A stretch of DNA of 10,761 nt from Patescibacteria group bacterium (GCA_003524845.1 DQGR01000084.1:1-10761), one strand, 5' to 3'. Shown: positions 1 through 4,943, numbered from the stretch's first letter. Numbers and translations are program-made. Notes: generated from the letters alone by a model not told the origin.

Positions 1-107
1 AGAGTTTTCAAACAGGCTCTTAGGAGGAAATGGGATTTCCGCTTTATGGTTTTTTGATGAGCTATATATCAAGCTATTCTGCAGTTTGATAATGAGTTAT
101 CCCGTTT

Positions 108-139
108 TGAGCGGTGGAAGGGAGTTGAACCCTCGACCT
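108..139. repeat. 32-bp direct repeat, copy 1 (tRNA-Gly 3' end)
   Basis: This is an exact 32-bp match to 408-439, at a distance of exactly 300 bp. It covers the tRNA-Gly discriminator, acceptor 3' strand, T arm and variable loop plus two bases beyond the gene end. Bases 107 and 140 differ from 407 and 440, which bounds the repeat. The two copies bracket the GIY-YIG coding sequence, as attL and attR bracket an element integrated at a tRNA 3' end. Confidence 0.95.
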
Positions 140-170
140 GTCGCCTCAGGCGACCATTCTGCCATTTAAT
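110..170 (-). pseudogene. degenerate tRNA-Gly copy lacking the 5' acceptor strand
   Basis: Read on the minus strand, this stretch matches the intact tRNA-Gly at 410-481 from about the D arm to the 3' end. The last 32 nt (108-139 on the plus strand), covering the variable loop, T arm, acceptor 3' strand and discriminator, are identical to 408-439. Upstream the match is weaker: the D arm keeps only an ATT/AAT stem around a TGGCAG loop. The anticodon arm is replaced by the palindrome GTCGCCTGAGGCGAC with too short a loop and no glycine anticodon. No GCGGTGG 5' strand precedes it; a GIY-YIG coding sequence is there instead, and its TGA stop lies inside the palindrome. It cannot fold as a full tRNA, so I call it a remnant, possibly a recombination (att-like) end. 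Confidence 0.8.
140..154. repeat. GC-rich palindrome in the tRNA-Gly remnant
   Basis: On the plus strand GTCGCCTCAGGCGAC gives a 6-bp perfect stem (GTCGCC/GGCGAC) around TCA. It stands where the anticodon arm of the degenerate tRNA-Gly should be and contributes the TGA stop of the GIY-YIG gene on the minus strand. Palindromes of similar design are at 2522-2538 and 2714-2728, also in disturbed tRNA genes. No U-tract follows on either strand, so it is not an obvious intrinsic terminator. Confidence 0.85.
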
Positions 171-406
171 TTTTGTTTAATAAATTCTCTGCCTTTGCCA
201 GTTTTGAAAAACAATTCTCTTTTTCTTGCTTCAGCCAAAGAGTTGAACTCTTCGTAGTATACAAGTTCAAGCGGCCGTAAAAATTTCGTGTATTTCGATT
301 GCCCTCTCAAATGTTCCCCCATCCTTCTCTGTAAATTATTCGTGCTGCCGTAATAGAGTCTTTTATTCTTCAAACTTTGGAGGACATAAACATAAGCCGA
401 AGACAT
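146..406 (-). CDS. small GIY-YIG nuclease-domain protein, tRNA-Gly associated
   Basis: This 86-residue single-domain GIY-YIG protein has the first strand VYVL at residues 5-8, YYG at 18-20 in place of YIG, arginines at 27-28, His32, and the catalytic-type Glu64 in RKRE. The family cuts DNA with a single Tyr/Arg/Glu/metal centre; here there is no extra DNA-binding domain. I start it at the ATG at 406, because the open frame further upstream only translates the tRNA-Gly 3' end. That ATG lies 4 nt past the tRNA discriminator with no Shine-Dalgarno, so the mRNA is probably cut out of a tRNA-mRNA co-transcript. The last residues (from about NGRMVA) and the stop come from the tRNA-Gly remnant. It resembles the protein at 2257-2511 more than the one at 10412. 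Whether the YYG variant is active is unknown. Confidence 0.88.
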   Translation of the reverse strand: MSSAYVYVLQSLKNKRLYYGSTNNLQRRMGEHLRGQSKYTKFLRPLELVYYEEFNSLAEARKRELFFKTGKGREFIKQKLNGRMVA

Positions 407-407
407 A

Positions 408-481
<74 letters not shown>

Positions 482-522
482 GAAATGAGTTGAGAATTTA
501 GAGTTAAAAGTTAAGAATCTAA

Positions 523-539
523 TGGTATTGTACCGTAAA
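523..539 (-). promoter_or_regulatory. GGTACAAT promoter box upstream of tRNA-Gly
   Basis: On the minus strand this reads TTTACGGTACAATACCA, identical over 17 nt to the sequence just upstream of tRNA-Gln at 4846-4862. It contains the -10-like hexamer TACAAT preceded by GG and is itself an interrupted inverted repeat (GGTA-CAA-TACC). I see no TTGACA-like -35. The box lies about 45 nt from the tRNA 5' end, so a short leader would need processing by RNase P. Confidence 0.6.
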
Positions 540-557
540 ATTCTACTTTTTTAAACC

Positions 558-1091
558 CTAGCGGCAGTTTGGCCAGGCTTTGTCGCCGACTGTGGCGATC
601 CGGAACGCGGCGGCGTGAATTGCAGCTTCTGGGTCAAACCGCAAGTCAGGATTACTTTCCTTATTCATTTGCTGACGGGTATTTTTCCAGGTGCTGGGCG
701 AAAACTGGTACATGCCACCATAAATGCCATTGGTCGCATTCGGATTGTATTTTGACTCACACCAGGCGATTTTTTTCAGCAAATCCTTATTAATGCTTTG
801 CTCATTGGCGTATTTGGTAAACCATTCTTCAAGTTGGTCGGTCGTGGGTTTTGGTTTAGGTGTTGGTGTAAGAGAAGGAGTCGGGGTGGGCTTTGGGGTT
901 GGTGTCGGGGAAGGGGTTGGCGTTGGAGACGGAGTCGGTGCAGGAGGCGTGGGTAACGGCGTTGGCTCAATATATGTGAAATTGTCAGCGAGCGGACTAA
1001 TTAACTGTGGTGCAGCAAAGATCTGGATCGCGGTAAAACACGAAAACAGGGAAATAAAAAAAGTCAGTAATCCAATTTGTAGGGGTTTCAT
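558..1091 (-). CDS. secreted Rpf/lysozyme-like peptidoglycan hydrolase
   Basis: The 177-residue protein has an N-terminal hydrophobic segment (about residues 5-26, possible signal-peptidase site after IFA) and a low-complexity Pro/Thr/Ser linker (about 42-83). The C-terminal domain (about 85-177) is of the resuscitation-promoting-factor/transglycosylase-like fold. That domain has WCESKYNP with the likely catalytic Glu112, GGMYQFSPSTW, and a final WPNC. Cys111 and Cys176 could form a disulfide, as in Rpf-type domains. The expected role is cleavage of cell-wall glycan outside the membrane, in wall remodelling or attack on a host or neighbour wall. It is divergent from the HD gene at 1123, with a start site only about 11 nt from its -10 box. 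The periodic linker makes a Val/Gly-rich open frame on the other strand, which I disregard. Confidence 0.85.
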   Translation of the reverse strand: MKPLQIGLLTFFISLFSCFTAIQIFAAPQLISPLADNFTYIEPTPLPTPPAPTPSPTPTPSPTPTPKPTPTPSLTPTPKPKPTTDQLEEWFTKYANEQSINKDLLKKIAWCESKYNPNATNGIYGGMYQFSPSTWKNTRQQMNKESNPDLRFDPEAAIHAAAFRIATVGDKAWPNCR

Positions 1092-1108
1092 AAATTTTCC
1101 AGCCTGAT

Positions 1109-1116
1109 GTTATACT
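1109..1116. promoter_or_regulatory. shared divergent -10 box between wall hydrolase and HD gene
   Basis: GTTATACT reads TATACT on the plus strand (1111-1116) and TATAAC on the minus strand (1114-1109). The plus-strand box ends 6 nt before the ATG at 1123, so transcription would begin at or next to the start codon. The minus-strand box predicts a leader of about 11 nt for the hydrolase. I find no convincing -35 on either side. The two RNA polymerase footprints would overlap, so the genes cannot both initiate at once. Confidence 0.55.
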
Positions 1117-1122
1117 AACACC

Positions 1123-1737
1123 ATGCAGCAAATCTACCAAAAAATTTGGGAATTAGCCAAACCATACTATGAAAAGGGCCGGCCGATGGACATTGTACAT
1201 ATTGAGTGGTTTATGGAAATTGCAACTATGGTTTGTGACAAAGAAAAATTAGATGACACAATACTATTACCACTTGTCATACTACATGATGTTGGTTACT
1301 CAAGAGTGAAAGACGTGGCAGAGAAAAACTACTATCAGCTCGATATCCGACGATTCCACATGGATGAAGGCAAAAAAATTACTGAAGAGATATTACGGGC
1401 AGTTGCATATCCGGAGGAAAAAATTAAAATCATTGCCGATTATGTTGGCGTGCATGACAACTGGGCGTTTGGTGAGGTGGATCGGTTTACAAATAATCCG
1501 ATTCTCGGTACATTTAAAGATCTTGATTATTTATGGATTTACACCGGAAAAGGTAGTAAGGCAATTCAGGAAAACATGCGAAAATCAGACCGGGAAATGC
1601 TGAAGTTTTTGAAAAGTGAACCTTCTCCCATTTACGGCAAAAAGCCGTTTTCCAATGAAACTACAAAGCAACTACATAAGGAATTGCTTACCGAACGTGA
1701 ACTGGAATTAGGCAACGGATCTGTTGATTCTAGCTGA
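1123..1737 (+). CDS. HD-domain metal-dependent phosphohydrolase
   Basis: The 204-residue protein has a recognisable HD pattern: His26 in DIVHIEWF, His55-Asp56 in LVILHDVGYS, His79 in RRFHMDEG, His111-Asp112 in VGVHDNW, and Asp133/Asp135 in KDLDYLW. These residues would hold one or two metal ions that hydrolyse phosphomonoesters or phosphodiesters of nucleotides. The substrate cannot be read from the sequence. The ATG at 1123 has no Shine-Dalgarno and follows a TATACT box by 6 nt, so the mRNA is probably leaderless. The 3' end overlaps the convergent transporter gene by 8 nt. Confidence 0.88.
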   Translation: MQQIYQKIWELAKPYYEKGRPMDIVHIEWFMEIATMVCDKEKLDDTILLPLVILHDVGYSRVKDVAEKNYYQLDIRRFHMDEGKKITEEILRAVAYPEEKIKIIADYVGVHDNWAFGEVDRFTNNPILGTFKDLDYLWIYTGKGSKAIQENMRKSDREMLKFLKSEPSPIYGKKPFSNETTKQLHKELLTERELELGNGSVDSS

Positions 1738-2161
1738 ACTTAATAATGATGAGTGAGCCCAGGAAAATTAAGACTGACCCGATGAGAAACTGGACGTTAA
1801 TCCCTGACTTAAATATGAGCGCGCTAAAGAGGATGACGAAAAACGGATAGGCAATTTCAAAACTGGAGGCTATAGACGCGCCTAACACTTTGATACTTGC
1901 AAAAATCAGATAGTTAGCCAGAGCACTTAAAACCACTGCCAAAAAAATGAGCCCCAGATTCTGTCTGCCTGAACTGAATATGGTTTTGATTGACTGCGGA
2001 TCAACGATCAGTAGCGGGAGGCTGATGATGAGCACGAAAACCGAGTTAATAAAGAGAAGCGCAAACGGAGACGTTTTCTCCAGCACTTTCTGGTCAATCG
2101 TGTAGACCAGTCCCCAAAAAACTGCGGATAGGATTGCATATACCACTCCAACCGTTTTCAT
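1730..2161 (-). CDS. single-repeat EamA/DMT-family membrane transporter
   Basis: The 143-residue, very hydrophobic protein has about five predicted membrane segments (roughly residues 5-22, 33-53, 69-89, 93-117, 122-140). It corresponds to one EamA repeat; typical EamA exporters have two in tandem and about 300 residues. Features such as AVFWGLVYTIDQKVL at the start and ASIASSFEIAYPFFVILFSAL near the end fit drug/metabolite transporter half-units. It may work as a dimer, as small EmrE-like members do, or with a second half-gene elsewhere. Substrate unknown. It lies downstream of tRNA-Phe on the same strand, with a possible TATAGT box at 2182-2187 in the short gap. Its end overlaps the HD gene. 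Confidence 0.85.
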   Translation of the reverse strand: MKTVGVVYAILSAVFWGLVYTIDQKVLEKTSPFALLFINSVFVLIISLPLLIVDPQSIKTIFSSGRQNLGLIFLAVVLSALANYLIFASIKVLGASIASSFEIAYPFFVILFSALIFKSGINVQFLIGSVLIFLGSLIIIKFS

Positions 2162-2193
2162 TATGCAAGTAATTATTCTTTACTATAATTTTG

Positions 2194-2266
2194 TGCCAAG
2201 GACAGGAATCGAACCTGTATAACGTGTTTTTCAGACACGCGCCGTGACCAACTTGGCTACCTTGGC
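2194..2266 (-). tRNA. tRNA-Phe(GAA)
   Basis: This is a complete cloverleaf. The acceptor GCCAAGG pairs with CCTTGGC, the D stem is GCC/GGC, and the anticodon stem CGTGT/ACACG encloses CTGAAAA, giving anticodon GAA. The T stem is ACAGG/CCTGT. The discriminator is A and CCA is not encoded. The upstream GIY-YIG gene overlaps its first 10 nt and takes its TAG stop from the AGGTAG at the acceptor/position 8 boundary. Expression of the two is therefore physically linked. Confidence 0.97.
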
Positions 2267-2511
2267 AGACTATGTTTTAATAATGACTTGATTAATTCCC
2301 TACCTCGCCCACTTTTTAAAAAGTATTCTCTTTTTGTCGCATCACGTTTATCTTTATAAGCTTCATAATAAATTAACTCGAGAGGTAATCTGTGTTTTGT
2401 TGCTCTTACTTTTCCTTCAATATGTTGTACCACTCTTATTCTGAGATTATCAGAGAAGCCGATGTAAAGCATATGATCTTTAAGGGAGTAAAGCATATAG
2501 ACATAATGCAT
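2257..2511 (-). CDS. small GIY-YIG nuclease-domain protein, tRNA-Phe associated
   Basis: The 84-residue single-domain GIY-YIG protein has VYM at residues 4-6, a canonical YIG at 16-18, Arg24/26, His30, and Glu62 in TKREYF. Its middle (PLELIYYEA) and C-terminal part (KREYFLKSGRGRELIKSLL) closely resemble the tRNA-Gly-associated protein at 146-406. The catalytic residues expected of the family are present, so it may cut DNA. The ATG at 2511 falls at the end of a tRNA-Phe-like 5' half with no Shine-Dalgarno. The last four residues (SLPR) and the TAG stop run into the intact tRNA-Phe gene. The arrangement suggests insertion into, or duplication of, the tRNA gene. Single-domain GIY-YIG proteins are abundant in CPR genomes and their role is not established. 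Confidence 0.9.
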   Translation of the reverse strand: MHYVYMLYSLKDHMLYIGFSDNLRIRVVQHIEGKVRATKHRLPLELIYYEAYKDKRDATKREYFLKSGRGRELIKSLLKHSLPR

Positions 2512-2558
2512 GTTTTTCAGAGGTGCCGAATCGGCACCACCACCTTAGCTACCTCAGC
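2505..2558 (-). pseudogene. tRNA-Phe-like 5' half remnant
   Basis: On the minus strand GAGGTAGCTAAGGTGGT aligns with AAGGTAGCCAAGTTGGT of the intact tRNA-Phe. After a gap comes TCTGAAAAACA, identical to the tRNA-Phe anticodon loop and 3' stem strand, and a TTAT match beyond it. Between these blocks the end of the D arm and the 5' anticodon strand are replaced by the palindrome at 2522-2538. The 3' half of the tRNA is missing and the GIY-YIG coding sequence begins there. It is only about 2 nt downstream of the tRNA-Thr 3' half. It cannot be a functional tRNA by itself. Confidence 0.72.
2522..2538. repeat. GC-rich palindrome in the tRNA-Phe-like remnant
   Basis: GGTGCCGAATCGGCACC forms a perfect 8-bp stem around one unpaired A on the plus strand. 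It replaces the D-arm/anticodon-arm junction of the degenerate tRNA-Phe 5' half. It is similar in length and design, though not in exact sequence, to the palindromes at 140-154 and 2714-2728. Confidence 0.85.
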
Positions 2559-2560
2559 GG

Positions 2561-2596
2561 TGGACCCGAGAGGATTCGAACCTCTGACCTTTGCAA
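2561..2596 (-). tRNA. tRNA-Thr(UGU) 3' half, separated from its 5' half
   Basis: This contains the 3' anticodon-stem strand TGCAA, the variable loop AGGTC, the T arm AGAGG/CCTCT around TTCGAAT, the acceptor 3' strand CGGGTCC and discriminator A. The acceptor strand pairs fully with GGACTCG of the 5' half at 2758-2764 (one G-U), and TGCAA pairs perfectly with TTGCA at 2733-2737. The two halves are separated by 131 nt that include a complete tRNA-Val. It is followed by CC but then G, so CCA is not fully encoded. Confidence 0.85.
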
Positions 2597-2727
2597 CCCG
2601 CCTGCACTTGCCATATGTGAGCTCGGAAGGACTTGAACCTTCGACCTTTTCGATGTCAACGAAACGCTCTACCAGCTGAGCTACGAGCTCAAGTTATGGC
2701 GGGCAGGTGTCAATCCGCCAAAGGCGG
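2597..2727 (-). other. 131-nt insert in the tRNA-Thr anticodon loop, carrying tRNA-Val
   Basis: Relative to a normal tRNA-Thr, this segment interrupts the anticodon loop after position 36. In transcript order it holds most of a palindrome (2714-2728), a spacer, intact tRNA-Val and a short tail. The ends can pair: TCCGCC (2728-2723) with GGCGGG (2602-2597) allowing one U-G. GCCATA (2700-2695) and TATGGC (2615-2610) extend the tRNA-Val acceptor stem, and CCTGC (2707-2703) can pair with GCAGG (2605-2601), competing with the first helix. Such pairing would bring the tRNA-Thr halves together. No group I intron core is visible; the insert is too short for one. It could be an intron-like element, a processed nested tRNA, or a plain disruption. 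Confidence 0.6.
2618..2690 (-). tRNA. tRNA-Val(GAC), nested inside split tRNA-Thr
   Basis: This is a complete cloverleaf. The acceptor GAGCTCG pairs with CGAGCTC, the D stem GCTC with GAGC, and the anticodon stem TTTCG/CGAAA encloses TTGACAT, giving anticodon GAC. The T stem is GAAGG/CCTTC around TTCAAGT. The discriminator is A; CCA is not encoded. It lies between the two halves of tRNA-Thr on the same strand. Partly matching inverted flanks (CCTGC and GCCATA on one side, TATGGC and GCAGG on the other) could extend its acceptor stem in the precursor. Confidence 0.96.
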
Positions 2728-2728
2728 A
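2714..2728. repeat. GC-rich palindrome next to the tRNA-Thr anticodon
   Basis: TCCGCCAAAGGCGGA gives a perfect 6-bp stem around AAA on the plus strand. On the transcribed minus strand it begins at the third anticodon base of the tRNA-Thr 5' half. In the RNA its first arm could pair either with its own second arm or with GGCGGG just before the tRNA-Thr 3' half, so two exclusive folds are possible. Confidence 0.85.
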
Positions 2729-2764
2729 CAAGTGCAACACTCTAACCAACTGAGCTACGAGTCC
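2728..2764 (-). tRNA. tRNA-Thr(UGU) 5' half
   Basis: This contains the acceptor 5' strand GGACTCG, TA, the D arm GCTC/GAGT around AGTTGGTTA, the anticodon stem 5' strand TTGCA, and CTTGT covering positions 32-36, so the anticodon is UGU. Both stems find exact partners in the 3' half at 2561-2596. A TACAAT box ends 10 nt upstream, so the array is probably transcribed from here. Normal tRNA-Thr continues with AA at positions 37-38; here the palindrome starts instead, and no AA is present before the 3' half. A clean join would therefore not give a standard loop. It may be a broken gene rather than a spliced one. Confidence 0.82.
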
Positions 2765-2774
2765 GCACCCTTGA

Positions 2775-2782
2775 ATTGTACC
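2775..2782 (-). promoter_or_regulatory. GGTACAAT promoter of the tRNA-Thr/Val/Phe array
   Basis: On the minus strand GGTACAAT stands with TACAAT ending 10 nt before the tRNA-Thr 5' end at 2764. This predicts a start about 3 nt upstream of the tRNA. The same GGTACAAT octamer precedes tRNA-Gly, tRNA-Gln and the GNAT gene. No clear -35 is visible; the GG next to the hexamer may act like an extended -10. Confidence 0.6.
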
Positions 2783-2814
2783 AAAAAACCATAGGCGAAG
2801 GAAGTGATTTGCAG

Positions 2815-2820
2815 TATAAT
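2815..2820 (+). promoter_or_regulatory. -10 box of the deacetylase gene
   Basis: A perfect TATAAT lies 37 nt upstream of the chosen ATG at 2858, giving a leader of about 30 nt. No good -35 is found at the usual distance. It is back to back with the tRNA-Thr promoter at 2775-2782. Confidence 0.5.
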
Positions 2821-2857
2821 AGAGGGGAATTTACGCTTTTCAATCTTCAGTTTACCT

Positions 2858-3748
2858 ATGAAAAAATGGGTGTTGGGAAAACAGTTCTATTGGGTTTGTG
2901 CAACTACTGCAGTATTTATCTTGGGAATTATTTACGCTTCGGTCGTGTATCCCATGCAATTGCGGAAACAGAATGAACAGCAAATTGCTCGCGAAGAAGC
3001 CAGGTCACTACAGCTTGCCCAACAACAAAGAAATGTATTGACGCGGGTACGTTCACAGTCGGAAATTTACCTGCCCATTCTCCTCTATCACTATGTGGAA
3101 GTGGTGACTGACGAACGGGATACGATCCGACAAGGTCTAAGTATTACGCCGCAGATTTTTGAATCGCAGTTGACGACACTGCTTGCCAACGGGTTTACGC
3201 CGATCACTTTTGATGACTTGAGCGCGTATTATGCGGGTCGGGCCGAATTGCCACCAAAGCCGGTAATTGTTACTTTTGACGATGGGTACCGGGATTTTTA
3301 TACCGATGCCTTTCCCATTTTGAAAAAACATCAAGTCAAGGCGGCAATTTTTGTGGTGAGCGGATTTCTTGATTACACTAAAAATTATTTAACCCGCGCA
3401 CAACTGAAAGAAATTGCCACATCCCCGCTTATTGAAATCAACGCGCATTCGGTCAACCACCCGAATTTAACCCTTTTATCATTGCCAAATGCGGTCTGGG
3501 AAATTACTGAAAGCAAACGCGCGCTGGAAAATTTTCTGAGCCGGCCGGTCAACCATTTTGCCTATCCGTTTGGCGCGTATTCACAGATTCTCGCGTATGA
3601 AGTAGCTCGCGCTGGTTTTCAGACTGCGGCCACGGTGGAATTCGGCGTTAACCAATCATTTACCGGTAGGTTTACGCTGAAACGGATTCGGGTGGGTGGC
3701 TTTACAGGTCCTGAATTACTCGCTAAGATGAAACCGGAGTTTAACTAA
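2858..3748 (+). CDS. membrane-anchored polysaccharide deacetylase (CE4/NodB domain)
   Basis: The 296-residue protein has one N-terminal membrane segment (about 11-31), a Gln/Arg-rich probable coiled stretch (34-62), then a carbohydrate esterase 4 domain. Key motifs are TFDDGYRDFY (Asp141-Asp142), HSVNHPN (His197, His201) and FAYPFGAY near 234-241. Asp142 and the two histidines are the expected metal ligands. This pattern fits enzymes removing acetyl groups from N-acetylglucosamine polymers outside the membrane, as in IcaB/PgaB-like branches. I chose the ATG at 2858 rather than the GTG at 2804, because it puts the membrane segment directly at the N-terminus and leaves the TATAAT at 2815-2820 as a promoter, with a leader of about 30 nt. 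No Shine-Dalgarno is seen. A small ORF starts 1 nt after its stop. Confidence 0.9.
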   Translation: MKKWVLGKQFYWVCATTAVFILGIIYASVVYPMQLRKQNEQQIAREEARSLQLAQQQRNVLTRVRSQSEIYLPILLYHYVEVVTDERDTIRQGLSITPQIFESQLTTLLANGFTPITFDDLSAYYAGRAELPPKPVIVTFDDGYRDFYTDAFPILKKHQVKAAIFVVSGFLDYTKNYLTRAQLKEIATSPLIEINAHSVNHPNLTLLSLPNAVWEITESKRALENFLSRPVNHFAYPFGAYSQILAYEVARAGFQTAATVEFGVNQSFTGRFTLKRIRVGGFTGPELLAKMKPEFN

Positions 3749-3749
3749 T

Positions 3750-3974
3750 ATGCATAAAAAGAAACATAGTGGTATCCATCCACTCGACGTCTGGCCGCCG
3801 CCGAAAAAAAAGATCGAGGAAAAACGGGATCCGTCAGAGCCAAAAAATAAAAGTTACGTAGACCGGTTTGTGGAAATGCAATCTGAAATCAATGCTCCTG
3901 TTTTTGAAGGCGAGGAAGAAACTCTAGTGAAAGATACTGAGAATGAAGAGAAAGAAGAAAAAGAAGGGCGTTAG
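3750..3974 (+). CDS. small charged hypothetical protein
   Basis: The 74-residue ORF has a basic start (MHKKKHSGIH, then PPPKKK) and an acidic tail (GEEETLVKDTENEEKEEKEG). No membrane segment or known domain is visible. Its ATG comes 1 nt after the deacetylase stop, a spacing typical of translational coupling, and it overlaps the convergent hydrolase end by 4 nt. The position argues that it is translated, but the low-complexity composition means it could be a chance frame. I do not recognise a family. Confidence 0.5.
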   Translation: MHKKKHSGIHPLDVWPPPKKKIEEKRDPSEPKNKSYVDRFVEMQSEINAPVFEGEEETLVKDTENEEKEEKEGR

Positions 3975-4804
3975 TTTAGAAAAGTTCTAATTATTGCCGC
4001 AGTTTTTTCCGGCTGTTCATAGGCTGGATTGTGACCAGCTTTGGGAATTATTGTCAAGGTAATATTTGAGGATTTAATGGTTTCGAGAATTGCCTGCGCA
4101 TCTTCAGGCCGGACGTATTTATCCGCTTCACCATAAATGAGCAGAATTTTTTGCGTTGCCTGTTTTAAAAACTTTTCCATCACAAAATCTGCAGCAGAAA
4201 GCCCCAACTGCACATAGGATTTACCTGATATTTTACTGCGGCCGGGCAGACTATATTTATCAACCAGTTCCTTATTAAATTTATAAGCATTGAGGAATTT
4301 TTCAACTAGGTATGCGGTGAGAGGAGATTTGACTGTACCGCTTAAAATTTTCGTCGCTATCTCAGTTTTGTCAGCAAACTTGAGAATTTTTTCGTATGCG
4401 GTTGCCGCCTCTTTAAGACTTAATTGTTTAAAAATCGTACCCAAGAGAATTATACGGTTAGTCAGGTGTGGGTACCGCTCCAGTGTCTGGGCAGTAATAA
4501 TAGTACCTAAAGACGCGCCAATAAGCGCCCTGGGGTGAGGCGCAAATTTGGTTACAAAATTCGCAATTATGTCTGCCTCCAAATCTATCGAGTATGCTTC
4601 CAGCCGGTCTGAATCGCCAAATCCCGGCAGGTCAAGTAAATAGAGTTTATAGTGCGGAGCCAGTTGTTCAGCCAACAGCGTCCAGCCTTGCCAGTTATTG
4701 CTCCAGCCGTGGATAAATACAAGCGTCTCCCCCGTCCCTGCCTCAGCAACGTTCAGTTTAATTCCGTTTACTTCGTACGTACGGGTAGAAAAATATGTGG
4801 GCAT
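3971..4804 (-). CDS. alpha/beta-fold hydrolase
   Basis: The 277-residue protein has the usual features of the family: FIHGWSNNW (oxyanion-hole HGW at 32-34), LDLPGFGDSD (58-66), a nucleophile elbow GASLG with Ser98, Asp228 in YGEADKYV, and His258 in KAGHNPAYEQP. A helical lid region occupies about 125-210. The triad is complete, so it is probably an active serine hydrolase. The substrate (an ester, or the product of a C-C bond hydrolysis) cannot be told. The ATG at 4804 is 6 nt after a TAGAAT box and lacks a Shine-Dalgarno, pointing to a leaderless mRNA. It is divergent from tRNA-Gln. Confidence 0.9.
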   Translation of the reverse strand: MPTYFSTRTYEVNGIKLNVAEAGTGETLVFIHGWSNNWQGWTLLAEQLAPHYKLYLLDLPGFGDSDRLEAYSIDLEADIIANFVTKFAPHPRALIGASLGTIITAQTLERYPHLTNRIILLGTIFKQLSLKEAATAYEKILKFADKTEIATKILSGTVKSPLTAYLVEKFLNAYKFNKELVDKYSLPGRSKISGKSYVQLGLSAADFVMEKFLKQATQKILLIYGEADKYVRPEDAQAILETIKSSNITLTIIPKAGHNPAYEQPEKTAAIIRTFLN

Positions 4805-4810
4805 AGTGAT

Positions 4811-4816
4811 ATTCTA
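4811..4816 (-). promoter_or_regulatory. -10 box giving a leaderless hydrolase mRNA
   Basis: On the minus strand TAGAAT is followed by six bases and then the ATG of the hydrolase. With a usual -10 to start distance, transcription begins at or within a base or two of the A of the start codon. The same 6-nt spacing is seen before the HD gene at 1123. Confidence 0.5.
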
Positions 4817-4845
4817 CAGCACTGAAGCTGGAAAATCAGCCCTGG

Positions 4846-4862
4846 TTTACGGTACAATACCA
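4846..4862 (+). promoter_or_regulatory. GGTACAAT promoter of tRNA-Gln
   Basis: TTTACGGTACAATACCA here is identical over 17 nt to the minus-strand sequence upstream of tRNA-Gly at 523-539. The hexamer TACAAT ends 8 nt before the tRNA 5' end, so transcription would start almost at the mature end. The inverted repeat GGTA-CAA-TACC overlaps the box. Confidence 0.65.
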
Positions 4863-4866
4863 CCAT

Positions 4867-4937
4867 TGGGAGATCGTCTAATGGCAGGACAACAGACTTT
4901 GGATCTGTTTATCTAGGTCCGAATCCTAGTCTCCCAG
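4867..4937 (+). tRNA. tRNA-Gln(UUG)
   Basis: The acceptor TGGGAGA pairs with TCTCCCA, including the U1-A72 pair characteristic of bacterial tRNA-Gln. The anticodon stem CAGAC/GTCTG-type arm (ACAGA/TCTGT) encloses CTTTGGA, giving anticodon TTG. The T stem CTAGG/CCTAG encloses TCCGAAT. The discriminator is G, as expected for Gln. CC follows but then T, so CCA is not fully encoded. It is a lone tRNA between the hydrolase and the glycosyltransferase. Confidence 0.95.
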
Positions 4938-4943
4938 CCTCAA

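Noticed and set aside
30..89. 19-codon ORF after a strong AGGAGG at 22-27
   Set aside because: The product is short and without recognisable features, the Shine-Dalgarno to ATG spacing is only 2 nt, and other genes here seldom use Shine-Dalgarno sites. It may be a chance occurrence.
724..1107. Val/Gly-rich open frame opposite the wall hydrolase
   Set aside because: It is the reverse complement of the Pro/Thr-rich linker, whose periodic codons keep the other strand open.
2597..2727. Group I intron in tRNA-Thr
   Set aside because: At 131 nt with a full tRNA-Val inside, there is no space for a catalytic core, and no P/Q/R/S-like pairing was seen.
2697..2764. A chimeric complete tRNA made of the tRNA-Thr 5' half plus the following spacer ending in GCCCGCCA
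   Set aside because: The spacer has a vague T-arm resemblance, but its 3' strand does not pair with GGACTCG. The true partner strand is at 2562-2568.
2804..2857. GTG start at 2804 for the deacetylase
   Set aside because: It would place the TATAAT promoter inside the gene and add residues before a normal membrane anchor that starts at the ATG at 2858.
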